From positions 24,452,226 to 24,516,225 of the forward strand of contig CM053334.1 of the NCBI GenBank assembly GCA_028583605.1: 64,000 nt of DNA. Reading direction: 5' to 3'. Shown piece by piece: positions 36,701 through 48,700 of the stretch (positions are counted from its first letter, which is position 1; each line of letters starts with the position of its first letter). The notes below the pieces were generated by a model. The model did no database searches. It was not told the DNA's origin and saw only the letters and a program-made list of their open reading frames with translations. The stretch comes from Dastarcus helophoroides. Its lineage: Eukaryota > Arthropoda > Insecta > Coleoptera > Bothrideridae. The translations under genes and the position numbers were made by a program.

Positions 36701-39700
36701 AATTCTCTTCTCCCAGAAAAATTCAGCATATTCTTGCTTATGTTTTACGTTTTACCTTTATTCTGAAAAACACTAGAATCTACGATTCTCATATCCTTAC
36801 GCCTTTTGAAAATTGTGAAGCTTTACAAATAATGGTTAAACAGGAACAGAAAGAATACTTTTCTGACGTCATAAGGGCATGTCAAAGGAATATGTCTCTT
36901 TCCAAACCATTTCGAAAACTTGCACCATTCGTAGACGAAGCAGGTATCCTTAGAGTTGGCGGCAGATTAAATAAATCATCGCTTCCTTTTGAAGCTAAGC
37001 ATCCAATTCTGCTACCCAAAAATCATAGGTTCACCAATCTTGTAATAGAACGATTTCATGAAGAAAATTTTCACCCAGGATTAAAAACTTTGCACAATAT
37101 AATCATTCAAAACTTCTGGATAATTTCTCCTCGCAGTGCAATTCATCGTTGCCTCTCTAAATGTTTAAAATGTTTTCGTGCAAAGCTCCAAACCTATACT
37201 CCTTTTATGGGCGATCTTTCCGCAAAGAATTTCTCAGGTCAAACCATTTTCGCAAGTTTCACTTGATTATGCCGGACCATTCAAAATCGCAATGGGGAAG
37301 CATCGAAGTGCAAATACTTTCAAAGCGTACGTTTGCCTCTTCGTCTGCTGCGCTACAAAAGCAAGTCATTTAGAATTGTCATGGGATTTGGCAACAGACG
37401 CTTTTCTTGCCAGTTTTCGGCGATTTCTGGCGCGTAGAGGTAGAGTATCTGATATTTATTCTGATCAAGGCACAAATTTTAAAGGAGCAAATAACCAACT
37501 TTTGATCTTGGCGGAGGCTGCTGCGGCTAAACTTTCCATAAATTGGCACTTTAACCCTGCTGGTTCACCACATTTCAACGGCTTAGGTGAAGCTGGGGTT
37601 AAGTCCATTAAAACACATTTTTGTCGTGTTATGGGGGAGCAGGTTATGACCTACGAGGAGTTTTATACATTTCTAACTCAAATTGAGTCACTTTTAAATT
37701 AACGGCCTCTTTCGCCTATAAGTGAAGACCCAACGATCTTGTGCCCCTAATTTCATTTTTTAACGATGGAACCTCTCTCTAGTTTTCCTGAACCTGATAT
37801 ATCACATGTAACATTGAATCGTTTAACTCGCTGGCAAATGTTGCAGAGAATGCACTGTGATTTTTGGAAGCGGTGGAACCAAGAATATTGGACCAAATCT
37901 TTGCCTAACATTAGACAAGATATGTTAGTACTTATAAAAAATGAGCAGAAACCTCCGATGCAATGGGCACTCGGACGAGTAACGAAACTCCATCCTGGAG
38001 AAGACGGCGTAGTACGAGTTGTCACTTTGAAAACTCAAAGCGGAACTTTAACGTCCTAATGTAAAGATCAGTCCTTTACCGGGACAATAATGTTTCTTTC
38101 AATTTTCATTTTTTTAGGAATTTAATTTTATTATTTTTTTTCTAAATCACTAGGAAAAACTAACTTGTTTTTGATGGTTAGAATGTTCAAACCTGAATTT
38201 TAGTTTTATATATTTTTCTTTTTTTCGTGTTTGTACCGCAAAGCACGCCTCTTATAGAAGAAAAAAATATAAAACACATTTTTACGAGATAAAATCGCAC
38301 ATTGCGGACGAGAGAGAGTTGCACAGTATCCGAGCACAGTGACGGTCGGTCGTGAACGGCCATTTTAAACGACTTTTCGGGTTTTTGGCTGTCTTCCCAA
38401 TTTGGGGCTAACTCCATCCTTTGAAAACACGAGAGTGCTCTCTGTCGACAACTCAACCACCCGGGGTAAGTCCATAAGCTATCAAAACTGTAATGTGCGG
38501 TAACGTTTCATTTTCAATATTTCTTCAATAATACAGTCCACTTTTAATCAAATTCTGTAGACGAACATGTTGGGCACACCAGCCCTACGACAGCAATGGA
38601 GGTCATTCTAGGCCTTCCTCACTTGCCCTTTTATGTAAAGAGGGAAAAGGCCAGCCGTGCTTTACGAATCTATCAGACAGAAAAAATAAGAACATGGGAC
38701 CTTACAAGACACCACAAAATTGAAGACTTTGTCGAGCCACATATTTTAACACTGCCAAAAGACTCTATGGCTATTAAATACGACTTCAATATTTCATTTG
38801 AAATGGTTATTTCTAGCCTCCAGGAAAACTCGTTCATCAAATCAAAACAAAAAAGTGGAACCTTTGTTTGGTACTTAGATTACTCCAAGATGGATGAAAG
38901 CATTGGCATTGGGATTTATGGCCCTAACTTGAGGGTATCTTCAATCCCTGGTTAATATTCCCAGCATCTTTCAGGCCGAAGTAAATGCCATAAATATGTG
39001 CAGTCGTGAATGTCTGAAGAGACCGACTTAAGAAGCTAGAGCAACTCTTAGAGCTTTGAAGTCCCATGCCTTTGATTCTAAGATTGCCTAGGGGGTGCAA
39101 ACTGGCAAGGTAATAGGATTCACCTTAATATGCTGCCAAGCCACGAGGGAACAGAAGGAAATAAGATAGCGGGTAGCTTTGAGAAAACAGCAACCAAAGC
39201 ACTACGTTATGGACACTGAGCCACCCTTTGGTATTACTAAAAATCATGTCTCAGCAGCACTCCACAACTGGGCAAAGGAACAAATGAACACCCTCTAGAA
39301 AAATACTTCATGTCAAAGCCAAAGCGGAAAGATTTCTAATTATTCGCCAGAGGCAACGGGCACCTAAGTACGATTTGAGGCTCATTCTGGTCTTCTTATC
39401 GGTGAGATATCACCTCAAAAAATAGGTCTATGTAAATTCTGCCATGTCTCGGATGAGATAGCGGACTGAGATAGCACTGACTCAAGGTAGAATGAAACTT
39501 TTCGGAAGAATTGAAATAACACCTCCCAAATCTGGCAGCTTAATTCCAAGAAATATCCTAGACTTTGTGAAAAATGTAAGAGAGATTGGAAGAATTTAGA
39601 TTTGAGTTAGTCACAAAAGAACTAAGTTGGTCGACCATAAAAAAACAAACGACCCCACACAAATCTGTAACATTCAATCTTCGTCGAAGAGATTTTCGTT

Positions 39701-42700
39701 CATTGGAGGAAAGATTTTCTTTTGGCTCTTTTTAAAAAGAAACAAGCAAGTTAATGACAGAAGATGAAAATCATACTTACTTTTCGGTGCCTGATGGGAA
39801 AACTATGTTAGGTCTAGTGCTAGATTCACCATAAGATCTCCTAAAATGTGTTTGGTTAAATGCTTTTAAACCTAACTATTAAAGACTACCTGGTACTTCT
39901 TTCGTCATATGGATCATAGTTAGAAACCCCACCACCTGGTCTCCTAAAATACATTTACTCATGACAAAAATGTTAAGAATTTCATTGAAGTTACCTAGTG
40001 GTTCTATCATAATAACGGGTCATAGTTAAAATCTCCACCATTTGGCCGCCTAAGTTTTATTAATCATTAAAAACTATATGGATAAAGTTAATAAGTAAAT
40101 AATCTACCTCGTAGTTGGTCCGTAAGGATCATAATTATTTCTACCGTCACCAGATGGCCTAAAGTAATAACGAAATTAGTAACAGCTGTATTAATTTTAG
40201 AAGAAACTACCTTGTGTTATCATAATATGATGGATTATAGTTAGAATTACCACCACCTCTCCTCCTAAAAGGTATGACTGAAAACTAAGTTTCGTTACTA
40301 AAAAAAAATAAATAGTACCTGCCGCCATGGTCATTGGAATTTCCGTTGTATGGATCATCTGGAGGGCTAGGCCTTCTAAAACGAACGGTTAAGCTGTTAC
40401 AGTCTGCTGCTGAGGTTTTAATCAATGATGGAACTTACCTGCTGCCGCTGTTTGTATAATCATCTTCTCGATCCCGATCTCTATCGTTTGGTCTCCTAAA
40501 ACCAAGAGTATGCCTCTTTTACATCATATAATTCACAATTTTCATTTCATGATGGTAACAATTTGACCACTGCCTCATTTTAAAATTCATAATATAATAA
40601 GGTCAATGATTATGAAAGTAAGACAAATCTCTTTTTTTTTGGTGGAACCGACTAGTCCTTGGTTATGTTCAAAAATTGAAATAGAAATATTGTCCCCTGA
40701 AACCAAGAAAGATTCAAAAACACAACAGAGATTGCTCTAACGCGTTTCGATAGCCAAGCCTATCTTAGATAGTAGATAACTATCTCTCTGAAAATGATAG
40801 CTTGGCTGTCGAAACGCGTTAAAGCAACCTCTGTTGTGTTTTTTAATCTTTCTTGGTCTCCATAAATCTAGAGATATTTTAGTTGTTTAGTAATAAAAGA
40901 GGGTGCTTTTTAACCATTTAAAAATCCTTCTAGAGGAGATTTGTCTTAAAAATTGAAATACAAATCTTGTCCCCTTACACCAAGAAAGATTATAAAACAC
41001 AACAGAGGTTGCTCTAACGCGTTTCGATAGCCAAGCTATCATTTTTAGAGAGATAGTAGATAGTATTTCTCTAAAGATAGGCTTGGCTATCGAAACACGT
41101 TAGAGCAGCCTCTGTTGTGTTTTTTAATCTTTCTTGGTTTCAGGGCACAAGATTTGTGTTTCAATTTTTAAGACAAATCTCCTCTAGAAGGATTTTTTAA
41201 ATGGTTAAAAAGCACCCTCTTTTATTACTGAACTAAAATATCTCTAGATTTATGGAGAAAGTGCCACAACAAATACTAACCGAGTTTTACTAAGCATTTA
41301 ATTGCGAAGATTAACCCAATTAAGGTTTAAGGCCAATCGCACACGCACGGAATTCATATTAAATTTCCGAATCAGAATTTCATACTCAGAATTTAGTCGC
41401 TGGCCGCACACGTACGTTTCATAGCAACGCGCTAATTTCAGTGCTCGAATCTGAGTTCCTGATTCCGAAACCGAACCAAAATCCCCTACGTATGCGGTCG
41501 ACCTTAAGGGTCAATAGAAATAAACTAAAATAAAAACTTAAATAGTCCAGCTTGCCAACCCGAAAATTTACCAAGGGTCTCACGTTTTGTAGTTTCTCCG
41601 CTGAAACTAGGCTGTACAAAGTAACAAAATTAAGTAAAATGGCAGAAGAATGCATGCTACAAAAAGAGACTTGTAAAGTGGGATGTTCAACTTTTTGACT
41701 TTGGGGTTTGGGGGTGTAGTTTGTAGTCTGTAGTGCAAATATATTTAGAATCACAACCCACCTGTCACCATGATGTCTATCTCTGTTTGAGTCGTAACCA
41801 GGCCTTCTATAAAAAATAATGTTAGGGATGTAACTTTTTTAGTTATGTGCCTTTGCGTGAAACCTACCCATTCGTGCTCAAACTGTTAGGATCGTAAGCT
41901 ACATTACTTCCACGATTTCCACTACCCCTACAAGTATGGATATTTTTAAATGTTACTAGATACAACAACGTTTTAGTGAAAAATCCCACCTGTTGTTACC
42001 ACGATCAGGCCTCGAGGATGTGTATCTTTCGTCATCTTCATCATGATATCCGCTACCTTGCCTTCTAGAAATTTTTCTGTTAGATCTTCCTGAGTGAAGG
42101 ATCAAATATAACAAAAACTGGGACTTTTAATTGATGCTTTTTTGTGTTTTTAAATTACAATTCAATTTCTCATTGGAAAGTTTACTAATTCGATTAACTC
42201 AGTGTGTATAATGAATGAAATGAAATAATTATTTGGATTCCGGACAGGCAAAGATGGTTATAATGGACATTGTTTCTCTGGATTGAGACGGGGATCACTT
42301 CCACTAGTGGGAAATATATAAAATTTTAGCCACTATTTGTTTCATCTTATTCTTGTCCTGCTTTTTCTTGTTTTTATCTTGTTCTTGCTGTAAGAACAAG
42401 ACAAGAAATTTGTGAGCAAAAACAAAATGAGACAAGAAGTTCTTTTAGCAAGAGCAAATTTCTTGTCTAGTAGCAACATTTTTTGCGTTTTTATAATAAA
42501 CGGTGTTCTGGATAAGTGTTTATAATTATTATTATATTATTTGAATAAACATCCTCCTTACAAGTAAAAATTTCTGGCGACCTCCTCAAATTTCGAAAAA
42601 CATCTACATTTCAGAAAACCTTAAAATCAAAGAAAATTCAATGTTGAATTGTTCCCAAAATAACACCATTTCAATATAAAATTGTTTCTAAACATTTATT

Positions 42701-45700
42701 TCTATTCTCGAAATTTTAATTTTCATTTCGATGTTTTTCATCTCAATGTTAGGACTTTTTTCTCTAGATTATAATTTTAACCACAATATTTTGACATTGA
42801 TTTTAAAATTTTGAAATTCTATACAAAAATCCGACTTTTTTCTTAAAATTCGTAATTCGATTTATTATAAACATTTTGATTTAAATTGCCACTAATCCCC
42901 ACTAAACTTAGCTCAAAATTTCGATTCATTCTTGCAACTTCAAGTTTTAATCTCTAGAGAATTTGAACTGTCAAATTCGGTATAGTTTTTCAAGGAATAT
43001 GGGAAATGAAGTCGAAAGTAAATTTAACTCTGACTTTGGAATGAAAAATTTAGGAAAATATATTACAATGATTTTGGAGAATTAAAAGTTTTTGAAAAAA
43101 GTCGAATGTTTCCCAAAACTACTGAAATTTGAAACTTAAAATTTCTGGTTTTACGGTTTTAAAGCATTTTCCCAAGATTTTAGTTTTTTTCCAGAAACCC
43201 TAAATTTTTGTCAAAATTTTACAATTTGGATTTCTTCTCGAAATTTTGAAATTAACATTTTTACTTTGTACAAAATCTAAAATTTGCGTTCAAGGTCCAA
43301 AAATTCGACTTTGAAATTGAAATTACAGTCAAACTTCTCTATAACGAACCTACCAATAACGAACCTCCCTATAACGAACCTCCATATACCGAATTCGTCT
43401 ATATAATGAATTTTTTCAGGGAACGTAGCATTTTAGGCACGTAATATTACCTCCATTTAACGAACAGGATACATCCTTACAACGAATTTTTGAACCAAGA
43501 TTTTTCAAGGTTTAATTAGTTTTAATAATGGCCTTCCGTTTAGAGAATTTTCTTAATATCTCATGCTAATGACTGAAGCCCGGAAGTTTAAGCAATATGC
43601 TTAAAATGCTTATTTTTGCTCATTTTGAGAGGTTACTGCTTGGAAAGCTTATAACAGAAAATATTTGCTTATATAAACATAATAATGGGTTTTTTCACAA
43701 TCTCATAATATCTTAATTGCATTCTAATTATCTTTGCTTCTGAATGTTTACTAAAATTGAAAATTCTTCCACTCATTAGCCCGCGCCCTATACAATGCAA
43801 CATATCTCAGTCAGTGCAATTGCAGGTACATTTAAAATCTCGAAAAATATTTATTTTACCATTAGTATTTCGTGTTTACTATGTTGTAAATGTAAGTTCC
43901 TTCACGTTCTTAGGAAATTCGTTCGTACGTAATTTCAGAAAAAATGCCTAAAGTTGCGTCTTCATTAAAAGACAAAAAACAAAAATTCGTTCGCAAATTC
44001 GGAAAAGACATTTTGTCAACGGACGGTGAACTGCTTTTGTGTAAAATGTGTGAAAAAAGTATGAATGAAGAAAAAAAGTTCCATATCACGCAGAATTTAA
44101 ATGGAAAATCTCATAGGGAGGCTGCAATTAAAAAGAAAAATTCCAAATGATCCAAAAAACAAGGCCTTCTGCAGCCGTTTACGGAGATAAATAATCGCCA
44201 GTCTCAGTTTTCCATGGATGTATGTACTGCCTTAGTTCAAGCCGGTATCCCTTTATGGGAAGTACAACACAAATCAATAAAAGATTTATTTGAAAAATAC
44301 ACTAAAGAAAAGCTTCTCTGGGAATCTTCTTTAAGAAAGGGATATTTGGTGAATGCCTATCAAGGAAAATTAGTTCAAATACGTCAAGGCATTGGCGACA
44401 GTAACATTTGAGTATCAATAGACAAAACTACTAATGCCAGGGGGAGACATATTGCTAATGTAGTCATAGATATATTTTTCTAATAAATTTGTCACATTTG
44501 AGGAAATTGTGGACAAAAAGAACTTATTCAACAACAAAGTGTTAAGAATGTTCTGATTTTTATTGCTTCTAACTATGCTGATTTGTGATTCAATAAGAGC
44601 TTTGGAAAAACAAGGTCAAAAATGACAGCTTCAATTAAAGTTATTGAAAATATAATAAAATATATTTCTGGAATTCCTGGAGATAAAGGAAATAAGATTT
44701 TTCAAAAATTGCCACAGGTAATAGGTGCGAATATTGAATACCAAACTTTAAAAAGTATTTCATAAATTCTTTGTGGAAATGAAGCTAATGTCGAATTACC
44801 AGTGGAGAAAACTATATGTTTTAAATATGAAACTATTATATCTGTAGAGGTTCTAAATTAAAATATACAATGTCGGACAAACGCCAAAATTTTAGCATAG
44901 AAAACTAAAGCGATATTTAGTAAATCACTTGTAACATAAATATAATGATCTTGATGATGACCAATGTTAGAAAAATATACATACGTATATTATTTGGAAA
45001 TAAATGCTTAAAGTATTGTTTTTAAAGCTTAAAATGCCTATTTTTTAGTGCTAATATAAGCCCTTATTTTAAAGATTTTTGGTGCTTAAACTTCCGGCCT
45101 TTACTAATGACCTTCCAAAGGTTGATTCGTTTATAATTGCATCTTGTTCAAAATTACCAAATACTCCATTTTTGGGATACCCCATGATAATGACTTTGTT
45201 GACCTAATAGTATAAAGGGGGTTTACAGTTTGAGAACACACTCAGAACTTGTTTTCAATGCGTTAAATAAGTGCGAAGTATTTTTTGAACAGCAAACATT
45301 TTCTAAATTCTCCCTTCAAACAGAAATAACAGACTTTTTCATTAAATTTAATGTATCTACATATGTTTGTTTATAAATCTTTAGATAAATGTGTAATATG
45401 AAATTTTTTATGTGATTTGTGTGTTTTTAATGCTACCTTTCTATAATGAAAACCTTTCTATAGCGATTTTTTGTAGAATCTTGGAATTCCCTATAGAAAG
45501 GTTTGACTGTATAAGTGAAAAATTAATTTTTAAATTTAATCATCAAATTTCAAAGAGAAATTATAAACTCCAGAAAAAGTTTAAAATATTCAAATAAAAT
45601 GTTTATATTTTGTGTTCCCTCGCAATTTTTAATAAAAATATTTGAAGTTTTTCTGAAAATTCGAAAATTTTGATTGTTAAACTCGAAATATTAAGTATGA

Positions 45701-48700
45701 AGTAAAATTTTTAAATTTAAACTTCAGTTTCACGAATAAGGTAAATATTTCAGAAAAAACGCGAAATTGCTGATAAAAAGTTTTTAATTTTGGAGTCCTT
45801 TCCCTTTTTTCTCGAAATTTCCAGTGCAGATTTGAAACTTACAGTTTCAAATACATCATTTTTTAATTTTAATTTTTTTTCAAAATTTGAATTTTCATTT
45901 CACAATTTCGATTTTTGTTTATAAATTTTAAATGAATTTTTGTTTTGAAATGGTCTCCATTTTTTTATTTTATTTTATCTTTACATTTTTTATAGATGAT
46001 GTAGATTTTAAATTGATTGTGTGTCAACCTCTTTTGTTGTTGCTCGTACTCAAAACAAACAAACCAGCAGCAAAAACAAGAAAAAGCAAGATTCTTGCTA
46101 GCAAGACAAGAATTGAACCAGCGAGAAATTAACAATACAAGAATTAGAACAACTTCTTGTTTTGCATAACAAGACAAGACATGAAGTTAACAAGTAAGAC
46201 AAGAAATACTACTTTGTGCATCACTATTGACTGTGCACCTGAGGCTACGAAAATAATTGCAGCTTCTATATTTGACATTTTCGTTTTCTCTAATGAATTA
46301 TTTTTTTGGAAAATGAAACATGCATCCAAAAGTAAAAAATAATAAATGAACGTAAAAAGTGTAAGAAAATAATTAACCCACGGAACGAAAACAAAAACAT
46401 TAGTTCTAAAAAAAGGAGGAATCCAGTGGCATCCTGGGCTTACTAAATATTTCTTTCGAAATTTGTCAAGAAACCTCTAAAATAATTCAACCTTCTATCG
46501 TTGAGGGCTTCTTCAGAAGCAAGAGAAAACTCAAGTTCAAGGCGGAAGAGCACTCTTTTGGATTCAATTCAAAGAAGAGCGATTCGCCTAATTGATGACG
46601 AGAATTTGATCGATTCTTTAGAAACACTAGAACACAGGCGGATGGTTGGTGACTTGTCTTTTTTCTACAAGTACTGTCATGGAAAAATACTCGCAGGAAC
46701 TAATAGGATTGATCCCCCAAGGGCAAAATTCTTAAGGCATACAAGATCAGAGACTTTGTACAAGACGTTCGGAGACAGCAAATTCCTGTGCGGTCCAGTT
46801 TGACACAGTGGGGACTTCTGTCTACGGAGACTCTTTTTTTGTAGAACTTTCAAGCTATGGAACTCGTTACCGAAAGTACCCAAAAATTACAACCTATCCT
46901 TGTTTAAGAAAGCGGTTCATCGCCATCTATCTTTGTTTCCGCATCCTACTCGCAGTGCTTTGCAGGCATATTGGGGTTACCCTTTACGAGTGGATTAAAC
47001 TTAAAAAAAACAGTAACTTAGTATCAGTATGACAACCATACCGGAGACCATACCAGAAACCAAACCAGAGCATAGACTGACTAAGATTAAAGGCAAGATA
47101 TAAAGATATCTCACTATGACAACCATACTAAAGGAGAAGTCAAAAATGGTGCAAAAGACAAAGTTTTCAAGAGAGGAAGAGCACAGTAATTCGGTATGTC
47201 AAACATACCTAAAACACAAACTCTTCTGATCTTCGATTTTCTACATTGACTATTTCGCCTTTTGTGTTATTTTGATTTTAAAAGAGTGTTGCCTTCTGAT
47301 ATAGAAAATATATTTCTCTGCTCTTGCGTGTTGAATTTGGTTATTCCCATCTTTACAATTAATTGTTAAGTAATGTTATATTTGATCCTTTTACTTTGAA
47401 TGCTCGAAATTACTACCTATTATTATCAATGTTATGATCTACTGCAGGTCGATGTCGTTGATCTCTGCTTTCTATCATTGTTATTTCTACTCCCAGATCC
47501 TCTAAAAGCATCAGTAAGCAGCAAGTCAATCTACATTATTAAGAACTTGGGAGAGAACCTACCTTGTACTACTGTAGTCATTATCGTTTCTTGAGGGATT
47601 TCTAGATGTCACTATCCCCAATTATTGGAACTAAAATTTAATAATGCTTACACTTTATAGTCTATACTATATAGTTTACGTATACAGGGTGAGTCACTTA
47701 GGCCATTTTTTTGGACTAGACATTAGTGAACTGATATTAATCCCGAAATTATTTTATTTATTTTTCGATGCAACGGACTGGTCCTTGGGTATCTTCAAAA
47801 ATTGAAATACAACTCTTGTCTTCTGAAACCAAGAAAGATTAAAAAACACAACAAAGGTTGCTCTAACCTATCTGTCTGAAGATGATAGGTTGGCTATCAA
47901 AACGCGTTAGAGCAACCTTTATTATGTTTTTCAATCTTTCTTGGTTTCAGGACACAAGATTTGTATTTCAATTATTTTATTTGACCAATCCGTTGCTGTT
48001 TGAAACTAAATTGTGTTTCTTATAAAGCGAGATATGATAATTATTACTCATTGCAATTTGTGATTTGTCATTCTTTAATGATTTTGTTCAAATAAAATGC
48101 ATAATTGTAAATGCTTGACTAAAACTGCTGCGATACAAGATTCGATAACTATTCAAGTTTATTATTTCAAGAACTTACCGTTCTGTGGTATAACGATCTG
48201 GTTGGTGGGTCCTGTAACACGAATAATTTTCTTTAATATGTATAACAATAATAATTAAAAAATAGGGCGAAAAAAACCACAGATTTCGATGACAACCACA
48301 GTGTTCTAACAAGAAGTAAGTCAGAATTTCTTTCTAAATAAAGTAAATACAGAGACTCTTTTTGTTTCACTTAACTTAAACTGAATAATTGTTTGGGAGG
48401 AGATACTTTTTGAAATAAATAAATATTAGGTTGGGTAATAAGTGACGTCAATTTATTCAATCAAATTTAAAAAATTCACAGGAAAATTAAAAAAAAAATA
48501 AAAAATCAATAAACGAAATTAGAGACATTATCAAATTGGCAACCATTCGAAACAGGATTTATTGCTCTATCAGATTTTGATTTTAGTTGCTTCGTAAAAA
48601 TTTTTGTGAACCTTCATTCATGGAATGTCCAGTTGATAAAATTGATCAATTTGTAGCACTTGTTCCTTTTTTTTTAATCGAGACAAGGAAACGCTAAAAC

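Larger units (their letters stand above)
36090..38567 (+). mobile_element. BEL/Pao LTR retrotransposon, 5'-deleted, nested in LINE C
   Basis: Begins mid-pol with [20 protein letters not shown] (BEL-type RNase H domain) directly joined to LINE C text. It continues through an integrase zinc-binding region and core to a DUF5641-like C-terminal segment, then a single putative LTR. No gag, protease or RT and no left LTR remain, so most of the 5' half was lost after insertion. Confidence 0.88.
35640..39640 (+). mobile_element. LINE C (R1/I-like, with RNase H), split by a BEL element
   Basis: 5'-truncated non-LTR element. RT end at 35640-36090: [51 protein letters not shown]. It resumes after 38567 with [17 protein letters not shown] and RNase H-like text ([14 protein letters not shown], then [13 protein letters not shown] near 39130). 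Stops and frameshifts throughout. It lies between protease exons 18 and 17 and is antisense to the gene. Confidence 0.82.
43326..45509. mobile_element. pogo-like TIR element interrupted by a hAT
   Basis: Ends CAGTCAAACTTCTCTATA and TATAGAAAGGTTTGACTG are inverse, with TA on both sides (43324-43325 and 45510-45511). About 650 bp belong to this element once the hAT is removed. Several ATAACGAACCT words follow the left end. No pogo transposase was seen. Confidence 0.82.

Noticed and set aside
38091..38567. Complete BEL element with two LTRs
   Set aside because: Only one LTR-like segment could be found; the left side joins LINE text directly.
41419..41754. 111-codon minus-strand frame near mini-exon 10
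   Set aside because: No homology recognised, no splice-phase fit to the protease linker, and composition unlike the R/P/N modules; probably intron.
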